The notes beneath the pieces were generated by a model. The model was not told the origin of the DNA and searched no databases. It was given only the letters and a program-made list of their open reading frames with translations. Shown piece after piece: positions 56,471 through 63,713 of a stretch of DNA of 64,000 nt. Made by a program: the position numbers and the translations under genes. Where the stretch lies: contig NC_015312.1 of the NCBI RefSeq assembly GCF_000196675.2, positions 5,534,501 through 5,598,500 on the forward strand, given 5' to 3'. Origin of the DNA: Pseudonocardia benzenivorans CB1190. GTDB lineage: Bacteria; Actinomycetota; Actinomycetes; Mycobacteriales; Pseudonocardiaceae. Within the stretch, counting starts at the first letter, position 1. The number at the start of each line of letters is the position of its first letter.

Positions 56471-57310
56471 ATGATGCCCAACCGTCGGACACGGCGCCGC
56501 GCGCGTCGTCACCACCCGATCCCGGGTGAGTGCCTGTCGATCTACGACCCGGTGCATTTCGGCACCGACGAGTACGGCCTGCCCGTCTCGGTGACGTTGA
56601 TTTACCGCAACCTGCTGTGCGGGGGCGAGCCCGGCTCGGGCAAGTCCTCCCTGCTGAACACGATCATCGCCCACGCTGCACTGTCGAGCGACTGCCGGCT
56701 GTGGCTGTTCGACGGCAAGCTCGTCGAGCTGGGGCTGTGGCGACAGGTCGCCGACGTGTTTGTCGGCAACGACATCACGGAGGCGATCGCACGACTGCGT
56801 GCGCTGCAGGCCGAAATGGACGTCCGCTACCGCCAGCTCGGCGCCGCGAACCGCCGCAAGATCGTCCGCTCGGACGGCCTCGACGTCATCGTCTGTGTCA
56901 TCGACGAACTCGCCTACTTCTCGGTCACGGTCGGCACCAACGCCGAGCAGGACGAGTTCGACCGCCTCGTGCGCGACCTCGTCGCCCGTGGACGAGCCGC
57001 CGGGATCATCGTCATCGCCGCCACCCAACGACCATCTGCCGACATCATCCCGACCAGCCTGCGGGACCTGTTCGGCTACCGGGTGGCCTTCCGCTGCACC
57101 ACCGATTCCAGCTCCGACATCATCCTGTCCGTCGGCTGGGCCAAAGAGGGCCACTCGGCCAAGTCCGTCGCGCCCGAAGACCTCGGCATCGGCCTCCTGC
57201 TCGCCGAAGGCGGAATCCCCCGCAAGTTCAAGGCTGCATTCCTGACCGACGAACAAATCCGCGTCATCGTCGCGCACGCCTGGATCATGCGCGATCGCAA
57301 GTCGAGCTGA
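56471..57310 (+). CDS. FtsK/SpoIIIE-type DNA translocase (TraB/TraSA-like)
   Basis: A 279-residue hexameric-motor ATPase. Walker A is GEPGSGKSS (52-60), Walker B is DVIVCVIDE (138-146), and the AATQRPS motif (183-189) is present, as in FtsK/SpoIIIE and actinomycete Tra proteins that move double-stranded DNA between hyphae or cells. It lacks the membrane domain and the C-terminal gamma DNA-recognition domain, so the preceding membrane protein probably supplies the anchor. ATG 56471 (or 56474) is used. This is the transfer gene of the element. Confidence 0.85.
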   Translation: MMPNRRTRRRARRHHPIPGECLSIYDPVHFGTDEYGLPVSVTLIYRNLLCGGEPGSGKSSLLNTIIAHAALSSDCRLWLFDGKLVELGLWRQVADVFVGNDITEAIARLRALQAEMDVRYRQLGAANRRKIVRSDGLDVIVCVIDELAYFSVTVGTNAEQDEFDRLVRDLVARGRAAGIIVIAATQRPSADIIPTSLRDLFGYRVAFRCTTDSSSDIILSVGWAKEGHSAKSVAPEDLGIGLLLAEGGIPRKFKAAFLTDEQIRVIVAHAWIMRDRKSS

Positions 57311-57378
57311 CGCGATCACCGTTTTCCGAACCCTCTCCGAATAGCCACCGCTATTCCGACCACAGGAGAAGACTGCCC

Positions 57379-57564
57379 ATGTTCACCGTGCTCGTCATCG
57401 CCCTCATCGTCGTCACCGCCGCAGCGCTCGTGTTCGTGCTGCTCGACAAGATCGAGGTCGAGAGCCACACCATCAGCATCCGGGACTTCCAGGACGCCGG
57501 CTCACAGCCCGCCACAGACGGCGACCATTTCGCCCGCGCCCCTCACACCGGGGCCTGGCGATGA
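57379..57564 (+). CDS. Small single-helix membrane protein
   Basis: A 61-residue protein whose first 22 residues are one hydrophobic helix (FTVLVIALIVVTAAALVFVL), followed by a short polar tail. A protein like this commonly follows the translocase gene in AICEs and may help spread or stabilise the transfer complex; no direct evidence is visible. ATG 57379 lies behind AGGAG. Its stop overlaps the next ATG (ATGA), so the two are coupled. Confidence 0.6.
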   Translation: MFTVLVIALIVVTAAALVFVLLDKIEVESHTISIRDFQDAGSQPATDGDHFARAPHTGAWR

Positions 57565-57902
57565 ACCCGCCGACCGTCAATCTCACCTTGACACCGGACC
57601 GGCCCACGACCGCGCGCCGGGTCAACCACCCGGGCCGGGTGCGCAACATCGTCGAGAACGACGACTACGCCGCCTTCACCCGCCGCATCCTCGCCGCCCA
57701 CGGCCGCCGCATCGCCCGCGGAGACATCGAGGGCCTGACCGACCTCGCCGCCCTGGCCACCTGCGTCGACCACGCCCTCCACACCGCCGCCGCCGGCCTC
57801 CGACAGGCCGGGTTCTCCTGGACCGACATCGGCGACCGGCTCGGAATCAGCCGACAAGCCGCGCACCAACGCTTCGGCACCAGCACCGAGGCCGCGTCAT
57901 GA
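57561..57902 (+). CDS. Small helix-turn-helix protein
   Basis: A 113-residue protein with a C-terminal helix-turn-helix-like segment, AGFSWTDIGDRLGISRQAAH followed by QRFG, of the type found in small DNA-binding proteins of actinomycete elements. The N-terminal half is basic and partly disordered. It may regulate transfer or replication. It overlaps both neighbours by four bases (ATGA), so it is part of a tightly coupled cassette. Confidence 0.65.
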   Translation: MNPPTVNLTLTPDRPTTARRVNHPGRVRNIVENDDYAAFTRRILAAHGRRIARGDIEGLTDLAALATCVDHALHTAAAGLRQAGFSWTDIGDRLGISRQAAHQRFGTSTEAAS

Positions 57903-58267
57903 GCATCCACCGCACCCACTGCTACACGCTGGTCTGCGACGACTGCGCCACCGTCGCCGACGACGACACCGACGGCTACATCCTGCATTTCGACTCTGAC
58001 CACGCCTCGCTCGACTACGCCGCCGCCAACGGCTGGACCATCACCGAGGACGGTCACGTCCGCTGCCCCCGTTGCACCGCCGCCACCACCTGCGCCCAGA
58101 TCGGGCACGACGACGGCGACTGGATTCCCTGCGGCTGCGAGGGCCACATTCCCGAACACGCCGAACACGGCTGCGGAATGGTCCACATCTGCGCGCAATG
58201 CGACCGCCGAGAACACACCGCATTCGCCGACATTCCCACCACCGACGAACCCGTCACCGAGAGCTGA
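57899..58267 (+). CDS. Small cysteine/histidine-rich protein (probable zinc binding)
   Basis: A 122-residue acidic protein with several metal-binding pairs: VCDDC near residue 13, RCPRC near 55, CGC near 79 and HICAQC near 96, with histidines between. This suggests one or two zinc ribbons. It has no known family in sight. Its ATG overlaps the preceding stop, so it is translated with the HTH protein. A nucleic-acid-binding or anti-restriction accessory role is possible but unproven. Confidence 0.55.
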   Translation: MSIHRTHCYTLVCDDCATVADDDTDGYILHFDSDHASLDYAAANGWTITEDGHVRCPRCTAATTCAQIGHDDGDWIPCGCEGHIPEHAEHGCGMVHICAQCDRREHTAFADIPTTDEPVTES

Positions 58268-58347
58268 CGGTGACCGGCACCCCCGGGACTCGCACCGAAC
58301 GATCGTGTTCCGGGGTTGTTGGTGACCGCCAAACAAAGGAGACCGTC

Positions 58348-58692
58348 ATGACCGCAACCCTCGACCACCCCACCACCCCGACCCCGTCCCCGGTGAACGC
58401 CCGCGGCGAGGCGACCTTCCTGCGGGCCGCCGGCTACACCCTGACCGCCCGCGAGCTGGTGCACGCTCTCGCCACCCACCTCGCCCGCTACGGCGACACC
58501 CTCGCCGTCCGCGTCGTCGACCCGCTCGCCGCCGTCGACGCCGTCATGCGCTTCGACCTCGCACATCGGCACGCCCAGCTCACCGCCTGGACCGCCGGCC
58601 GCAGCCCCGCCGACGTCGCCACCGTTCTCGCCCGCGCCGAAGCCATCGCCCGCGACTACTTCGGCGCCGGCTTCCCGGCCCTCACCTGGTGA
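58348..58692 (+). CDS. Hypothetical AICE protein preceding rep
   Basis: A 114-residue helical protein (LRAAGYTLTARELVHALATH, RSPADVATVLARAEAIARDY) with no known motif. ATG 58348 follows an AAAGGAG ribosome site. Its stop overlaps the GTG of the replication gene (GTGA), so it is translationally coupled to rep and may modulate initiation. Similar small ORFs sit before repSA in other integrative elements; that is family knowledge, not proof of function. Confidence 0.55.
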   Translation: MTATLDHPTTPTPSPVNARGEATFLRAAGYTLTARELVHALATHLARYGDTLAVRVVDPLAAVDAVMRFDLAHRHAQLTAWTAGRSPADVATVLARAEAIARDYFGAGFPALTW

Positions 58693-60209
58693 CCGTGGCT
58701 CCCACGCCCGCGTCGGTGCGGCCGGGGTCGCACCTCGGGGACCTGCTGCGCCGTGTCGCCCAGCAGCCACAACGCGACCCGGTCACCGGCATCCGCACCG
58801 GCCACGAGTTCGACCAGTGGCTCGCGCACATCGCCTCCACCCGAGGCTGCGTCCGACCGGTCCGGCTCACCGGCCACCTGCACACCGTCGAGAAAGCCAC
58901 CGGCCGACTCCTCGAGTCCCGCCACACCGCCTCGATGCCCGACGGCGTGCTCTACGTCCCGTGCGGCGACCGCCGCGCCTCGGTCTGCCCAGCCTGCGCC
59001 GAGACCTACCGCGCCGACACCTTCCAACTCATCAAGGCCGGCCTCGTCGGCGGCAAGGGCGTCCCCACCACCGTCACCGGCCATCCCGCCGTATTCGCCA
59101 CCACCACCGCACCCAGCTTCGGGCCCGTCCACACCCGCCGCGTCCACCCGACCACCGGCAAGGTCGCCCCCTGCCGGATGCGCCGCACCCTCACCCGCTG
59201 CCCACACGGCAAGGCCCTGCACTGCACCGCCCGCCACCACGCCGACGACCCCAGCCTCGGCCGGCCGATCTGCCTGGACTGCTACGACCACGCCGGACAC
59301 GTCGTCTGGAACGGCTGGGCCGGCGAACTCTGGCGGCGCACCATGATCGGCCTCAACCGGGCACTCAAACCCTGGGAACGCACGCACGGCGTACGGCTGC
59401 GCATCTCCTACGGCAAGGTCGCCGAGTACCAACGGCGTGGCGTCGTGCACTTCCACGCCCTGCTCCGCCTCGACGCCGTCGACCCCGAGCAGCCCGACAC
59501 TGTCCTGCCGCCCCCGGCCGCGATCACCGCCGCCGAGCTCGCCGAGCTCGCCGCACCCGTCTTCGCCGAAACCGCCTTCCACACCCCCGGCTACGCCGAC
59601 ACCGACCACACGTGGCTCGTCGAATGGGGCCGCCAGCTCGACATCCGCCCCGTCGCCGGAATGCGCGGCGGACAGATCACCAGCGAAGCCGTCGCCGCCT
59701 ACCTCGCCAAGTACGCCACCAAGGCCACGGAGACCACGGGCCTGCCGGTCACCAAGCGGATGAACGCCGAGACAGCCGCCTACTACGCGAACACCTCCTC
59801 CACCCACGTCGGCCGGCTCGTTGCCTACGCCTGGCACCTGGGCGCCCGCCCGGCCACCTGGACCGACGACGAGCGGCGCCAGCGCTGGCACGAGACCTAC
59901 GGCCGGCTACGCCGCTGGACCCACATGCTCGGCTTCGGCGGCCACTTCTCCACCAAGAGCCGCCGCTACTCCACCACCCACAAGCAGCTCCGGGCCGCCC
60001 GCCGCACCTGGCAGCGCCGACAGGTCTGCCAATGGCGCCGTGACCACGGCCTCGACGCCCACGACGACGACACGACCCTCGTCGTCACCGATCTCGTCCT
60101 CGCCGGCATCGGCTGGCACACCACCGCCGACGCCCAGCTCGCCACCCAAGCCGCCACCCGCGCCCGCGAGCACCGCGCCCTGGCCCGCGAGGAACGCACG
60201 ACCGCCTGA
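58689..60209 (+). CDS. repSA: RepSA-like replication initiator (HUH, rolling circle)
   Basis: A 506-residue rolling-circle initiator. Zinc-binding pairs occur at C92, C100, C103 and again at 162-198 (CPH, CLDC). The metal-binding HUH motif is HFH at 254-256 within GVVHFHALLRLD, and the catalytic tyrosine motif is YLAKYATK at 338-345. These match RepSA of pSAM2-type elements, which nick the origin so that the excised circle replicates before transfer. The GTG start at 58689 overlaps the previous stop. The C-terminal quarter is basic. The nicking site was not identified. Confidence 0.88.
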   Translation: MTVAPTPASVRPGSHLGDLLRRVAQQPQRDPVTGIRTGHEFDQWLAHIASTRGCVRPVRLTGHLHTVEKATGRLLESRHTASMPDGVLYVPCGDRRASVCPACAETYRADTFQLIKAGLVGGKGVPTTVTGHPAVFATTTAPSFGPVHTRRVHPTTGKVAPCRMRRTLTRCPHGKALHCTARHHADDPSLGRPICLDCYDHAGHVVWNGWAGELWRRTMIGLNRALKPWERTHGVRLRISYGKVAEYQRRGVVHFHALLRLDAVDPEQPDTVLPPPAAITAAELAELAAPVFAETAFHTPGYADTDHTWLVEWGRQLDIRPVAGMRGGQITSEAVAAYLAKYATKATETTGLPVTKRMNAETAAYYANTSSTHVGRLVAYAWHLGARPATWTDDERRQRWHETYGRLRRWTHMLGFGGHFSTKSRRYSTTHKQLRAARRTWQRRQVCQWRRDHGLDAHDDDTTLVVTDLVLAGIGWHTTADAQLATQAATRAREHRALAREERTTA

Positions 60210-60237
60210 CCCCCCAACCGAAACCGAGGTGACCAGC

Positions 60238-60417
60238 ATGGAAGATCGCGACCAGCTCTGGACCGTCGACGACGTCTCGCGCTACCTCCGCATTCCGGTG
60301 GAGACGCTGTACCAGTGGCGCCGCAAGAAGCAGGGCCCGCCGGCCTGCAAGATGGGCAAGCACCTGCGCTACGACCCGGCAACCGTGCGCGAGTGGTTCG
60401 CCTCGAACGCGGCGTAG
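60238..60417 (+). CDS. xis: Excisionase (MerR/AlpA-type HTH)
   Basis: A 59-residue winged-helix protein: LWTVDDVSRYLRIPVETLYQ, then WRRKKQGPPACKMGKHLRY and VREWFASNAA. This is the standard shape of an AICE recombination directionality factor. It begins at ATG 60238 behind GAGGTG, after rep, and ends 3 bp before the integrase ATG, so both are made together. It should favour excision with the integrase. Confidence 0.87.
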   Translation: MEDRDQLWTVDDVSRYLRIPVETLYQWRRKKQGPPACKMGKHLRYDPATVREWFASNAA

Positions 60418-60420
60418 CCA

Positions 60421-61647
60421 ATGGGCCATGTCCAGGACCGCTGGTATCGCAAGGAGGTCGACCCGAGCGGGAAGGTCCGACGGGTCAAGACCACGCTCCA
60501 CGGTGTCGGCCAGCGCTACAAGGTTCGCTACGTCGACCCGGATGGTGTCGAGCGCTCACGCACGTTTCCGGACCGCTGCAAGGCCGAGGCCGAGGGCTAC
60601 CTGGTCGAGGTCGAAGCATCGAAGCGCGAGGGCAAGTACGTCAACGTCCACGCCGGGAAGATCAGCTTCAAGGCGCACGCCGAAAACTGGCTCAAGGGGC
60701 AGTCACCGGACCGCGCCACCCGAGAAGCCCTGCGGAGCCGGCTCGACTCGCGCATTCTCCCGTTCTTCGCGACGCGATCCGTCAACGCCATCACAGCCAC
60801 GACCGTCCGCGAATGGCTCGGCCAGCTCGACGACGCGCATCTGAGCCAGAACTACCGCACGGTCCTGTTCACGATCGTCTCGTCGGTGCTCGATGCTGCC
60901 GTGGAAGAACGGCTGATCCACCGAAACCCGTGCAAGTCGCAGGCGATCAAGCGGCCCAGCTCGCCGCCGTCCAACGTCGTCGTCTGGTCCCGGAAGCGGG
61001 TCGACACCATCGAGCAAAGGATCGAGGGCCGGTTCCAGCTCGCCGTCGTCGTCGGGGCCGGCTGTGGTCTTCGCCAAGGCGAAATTCTCGGGCTCTCGCC
61101 CGACGACGTTGATCGCGAACGCATGGTGCTCCAGGTTCGTCGCCAGCTCCGCATTGTGGATCGCACGCTGGTGTTCGCGCTGCCGAAGGGCGGCAAGACA
61201 CGAGTCGTTCCGCTCTCGCGCGGGGTTCTCGAACGGATCACGAGCCACATCGAGGAGCACCCGCCGACGCCGATCACGCTGCCGTGGCAGGACCCGGCCG
61301 GCGAGCCCACCCCCGTGCCGATGCTGATGACCGGCGAGAACGGCCGGCTCTACAGCGGTGACCTGTTCACCAAGGTCATCTGGCAGGGCGCATTTCGCAG
61401 CGCCGGCATCGAGTACCGCAAGCGCGCCGACGGCATGCACGCACTGCGCCACTTCTACGCCTCGGTGCTGCTCTCGCAGGGCGTCTCCATCAAGGAACTC
61501 GCGGCCTACCTCGGCCACAACGATCCGGGCTTCACGCTGCGGACCTACACCCACCTCGTGCCGTCGAGCTTCGAACGCGCCCGGGCCGCCGTCGACGGCG
61601 TCTTCTCCCCCACCGACCCCGCACCGCACGGCCTGCACACGGCCTGA
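60421..61647 (+). CDS. int: Tyrosine recombinase (integrase)
   Basis: A 408-residue phage-type integrase. The N-terminal part has an arm-binding-like basic region and a core-binding SAM-like domain (residues about 80-170). The catalytic residues are complete: R218 in GLRQGEIL, K259 in the KGGKTRVVPLS strand, H340 and R343 in HALRHFYASVLL, H366 in YLGHNDPG and the nucleophile Y376 in RTYTHLV. It lies about 50 bp from the right att repeat, with xis just upstream, the usual order rep-xis-int-attR. It should recognise the acyl-CoA dehydrogenase 3' end. Confidence 0.95.
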   Translation: MGHVQDRWYRKEVDPSGKVRRVKTTLHGVGQRYKVRYVDPDGVERSRTFPDRCKAEAEGYLVEVEASKREGKYVNVHAGKISFKAHAENWLKGQSPDRATREALRSRLDSRILPFFATRSVNAITATTVREWLGQLDDAHLSQNYRTVLFTIVSSVLDAAVEERLIHRNPCKSQAIKRPSSPPSNVVVWSRKRVDTIEQRIEGRFQLAVVVGAGCGLRQGEILGLSPDDVDRERMVLQVRRQLRIVDRTLVFALPKGGKTRVVPLSRGVLERITSHIEEHPPTPITLPWQDPAGEPTPVPMLMTGENGRLYSGDLFTKVIWQGAFRSAGIEYRKRADGMHALRHFYASVLLSQGVSIKELAAYLGHNDPGFTLRTYTHLVPSSFERARAAVDGVFSPTDPAPHGLHTA

Positions 61648-61694
61648 TCTTGCCGCCTCGGGCGGCCGGGTCGTCGGCGAGAGCTACCGACACC

Positions 61695-62846
61695 TCACTT
61701 GAGCAGGGCGCGGGCCATGACCATGCGCTGCACCTGGTTGGTGCCCTCGTAGATCTGGGTGATCTTCGCGTCGCGCATCATGCGCTCGACGGGGAAGTCC
61801 CGGGTGTAGCCGGCACCACCGAGGACCTGGACGGCGTCCGTGGTCACGGACATCGCGACGTCGGACGCCATGCACTTGGCGGCGCTGGAGATGAAGCCCA
61901 GGTTCGGCTCGCCACGCTCGGCCCGCGACGCGGCGACGTACACGAGCTGGCGCGCGGCCTCCACCTTCATCGCCATGTCGGCGAGCATGAACTGCAGGCC
62001 CTGGAACTCGGCGATGGCCTTGCCGAACTGCCTGCGGTCCTTGGCGTAGGCGATCGCGACGTCGAGCGCGCCCTGGGCGATGCCGACGGCCTGCGCCCCG
62101 ATCGTCGGACGGGTGTGGTCGAGGGTGCGCAGCGCCGTCTTGAAGCCGGTGCCCTCCGCGCCGATGATCCGGTCACCCGGGATGCGGCAGCCCTGGAAGT
62201 AGATCTCGCGGGTCGGGGAGCCCGCGATGCCGAGCTTGCGCTCCTTGGGCCCGACCTCGAAACCGGGGTCGTCGCGGTGCACGGCGAACGCGGAGATCCC
62301 GTTGGCACGCTTCTCCGGGTCGGTGACGGCCATGACCGTGTACCAGGTCGACTCGCCCGCGTTGGTGATCCAGCACTTGGTGCCGTCGAGGATCCAGTCG
62401 TCGCCGTCGCGGCGGGCGCGGGTGCGCATCGACGCCGCATCCGACCCCGCCTCGCGCTCCGACAGCGCGTAGCTGATGCCCGCGCCGCGTGCGATGTCGG
62501 ACAGCACCAGCTGCTTGAGCTCCTCCGAGCCCGACAGCAGGATCGGGATCGAGCCCAGCCCGTTGACCGCCGGGATCAGCGACGACGACGCGCAGACCCG
62601 CGCGACCTCCTCGATGACGATGCAGGCGGCCAGCTCGTCGGCCCCCTCCCCGCCGTACTCCTCGGGGATGTGGACCGCGTGGAACCCGGCCTTGACCAGC
62701 GCGTCGCGGGCCTCGACGGGGTAGCGCGCCTGCTCGTCGACCTCCGCGGCGAACGGGGCGATCTCCTTCTCGGCCAGGGCCCGCACCGCCTCGCGGAGGG
62801 CCTCGTGCTCGTCGCTGAGCCGGTAGGTGTCGAAGTCGGCGTTCAT
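61695..62846 (-). CDS. Acyl-CoA dehydrogenase (restored host gene at the integration site)
   Basis: A 383-residue FAD-dependent enzyme that introduces the first double bond in fatty or branched acyl-CoA oxidation. Motifs are intact: YALSEREAGSDAASM and ITNAGESTWYTV at the flavin, DRRQFGKAIAEFQGLQFMLA, QVLGGAGYTRDFPVERMMRD, and the catalytic glutamate E367 in QIYEGTNQ. The last 23 or so codons lie in the right att repeat, so the C-terminus beyond the crossover is supplied by the element, and the protein is nonetheless unchanged. ATG 62846 is preferred over 62927. A divergent TetR gene is a likely regulator. Confidence 0.95.
   Translation of the reverse strand: MNADFDTYRLSDEHEALREAVRALAEKEIAPFAAEVDEQARYPVEARDALVKAGFHAVHIPEEYGGEGADELAACIVIEEVARVCASSSLIPAVNGLGSIPILLSGSEELKQLVLSDIARGAGISYALSEREAGSDAASMRTRARRDGDDWILDGTKCWITNAGESTWYTVMAVTDPEKRANGISAFAVHRDDPGFEVGPKERKLGIAGSPTREIYFQGCRIPGDRIIGAEGTGFKTALRTLDHTRPTIGAQAVGIAQGALDVAIAYAKDRRQFGKAIAEFQGLQFMLADMAMKVEAARQLVYVAASRAERGEPNLGFISSAAKCMASDVAMSVTTDAVQVLGGAGYTRDFPVERMMRDAKITQIYEGTNQVQRMVMARALLK
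61697..61766. other. attR of the integrated element
   Basis: The matching 70-bp repeat, inside the 3' end of the acyl-CoA dehydrogenase gene. The identical core is 61732-61766. Differences from attL (61701, 61713, 61731) fall at third codon positions and are synonymous (Leu, Ala, Val). Confidence 0.88.
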
Positions 62847-62853
62847 CGTCCCG

Positions 62854-62889
62854 TTCCTGTGGAGGTCGCAGTTCCTGTGGAGGTCGCAG
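62854..62889. repeat. 18-bp tandem duplication in the acyl-CoA dehydrogenase leader
   Basis: ttcctgtggaggtcgcag occurs twice without a gap (62854-62871 and 62872-62889), ending 7 bp before the ATG. The copy next to the gene supplies the AGGAA ribosome site on the minus strand. Confidence 0.85.
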
Positions 62890-62909
62890 TGATGTGCCTC
62901 GATCGTAAC

Positions 62910-62922
62910 GGCACGCAGTGCC
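62910..62922. promoter_or_regulatory. Candidate operator between acyl-CoA dehydrogenase and tetR
   Basis: ggcac (62910-62914) and gtgcc (62918-62922) are inverted complements around gca, in the divergent promoter interval. It is short, so support is limited. Confidence 0.35.
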
Positions 62923-62969
62923 ACCAATCAATGCGTCGACGGGACGGAGTGCTGTTAAGCTCACAACCC

Positions 62970-63659
62970 ATGGGAGCCCCGGTCCGACGTGGACGGTCCG
63001 CCGCCGGCCGTGCCGAGGTGCGGGGTGAATTGGTGCGCGCGGCGCTCACCCTGTTCACCGAGAAGGGGTACGACGAGACGACCGTCGACGACGTCGCGGC
63101 CGCCGCGGGCGTCGGACGCCGCACGTTCTTCCGCTACTTCCGCGGTAAGGAGGACGCGGTCTCCCCCGACCACGAGACCTGCCTCGCGCGCGTCGACGAG
63201 GTCTTCGCGACGGCCCACGACAGCGAGCCGCTGACGCCCCTCGTGCTGCGCGCCGGCGACCGGGTCTTCGACCTCTACCTCGACAACCCCGCCGAGGCCA
63301 GCGCGCGCTTCGCGCTGACCCGCAACGTCCCCGCGCTGCGCGACCGCGAGGCCGCGAGCGTCGACCGCTACCGGCGGCTGTTCGGCAGGCGGCTGCGCGA
63401 GCGGCTCGTCGGCCGGCCGGACGGTGAGCTCGTCGCGGCCGTCACGGCCGCCGCGGTCGTCGCCGCGCACAACCATGCGCTGCGGACCTGGCTCGTCGAC
63501 GGCGCCCGCCCCGAGGAGGCCGACGCCTGCCGCGCCGCGTTCCGCCGGGTCGAGACGATGCTGCCGGTCGCCCCCGACCGTCCCGACGACCTCGCCGAGA
63601 TCGCCCGCCGCCTCGAGCGTGCCGCCGACCGCCTCGACCGCGCGGGCCCGGCGCACTGA
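62970..63659 (+). CDS. TetR-family transcriptional regulator
   Basis: A 229-residue regulator with the TetR HTH (VRAALTLFTEKGYDETTVDD, VAAAAGVGRRTFFRYFRGKE) and a helical ligand-binding domain. It is divergent from the acyl-CoA dehydrogenase gene, a common arrangement in which an acyl-CoA or fatty acid releases repression; the ligand here is inferred only from this neighbour. ATG 62970 is used. A short inverted repeat (62910-62922) in the shared promoter region may be its site. Confidence 0.88.
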   Translation: MGAPVRRGRSAAGRAEVRGELVRAALTLFTEKGYDETTVDDVAAAAGVGRRTFFRYFRGKEDAVSPDHETCLARVDEVFATAHDSEPLTPLVLRAGDRVFDLYLDNPAEASARFALTRNVPALRDREAASVDRYRRLFGRRLRERLVGRPDGELVAAVTAAAVVAAHNHALRTWLVDGARPEEADACRAAFRRVETMLPVAPDRPDDLAEIARRLERAADRLDRAGPAH

Positions 63660-63713
63660 TCTGCCGCGCTCGACGCGTGTGCAGTGTCGGTGCGCGCCCG
63701 TACCCTGCCCGAT

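Larger units (their letters stand above)
50546..61766. mobile_element. Integrated actinomycete integrative and conjugative element (AICE), RepSA type
   Basis: About 11.2 kb bounded by the att repeats. It contains the full AICE core in the usual order: small conserved ORFs, an FtsK/TraB-like translocase, a RepSA-like HUH replication initiator, an excisionase and a tyrosine integrase next to attR. Cargo at the left end is a nuclease-like gene, a creatininase-family gene and an XRE/TPR regulator. Known AICEs usually use tRNA 3' ends; this one uses the 3' end of a protein gene. Composition changes at the cargo, which is lower in GC than host or element core. It appears complete and possibly mobile. 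Confidence 0.9.

Noticed and set aside
61640..61770. tRNA gene as the integration target
   Set aside because: No cloverleaf or conserved tRNA arms were found at either end. The repeat is in frame with the acyl-CoA dehydrogenase and encodes its conserved C-terminus.
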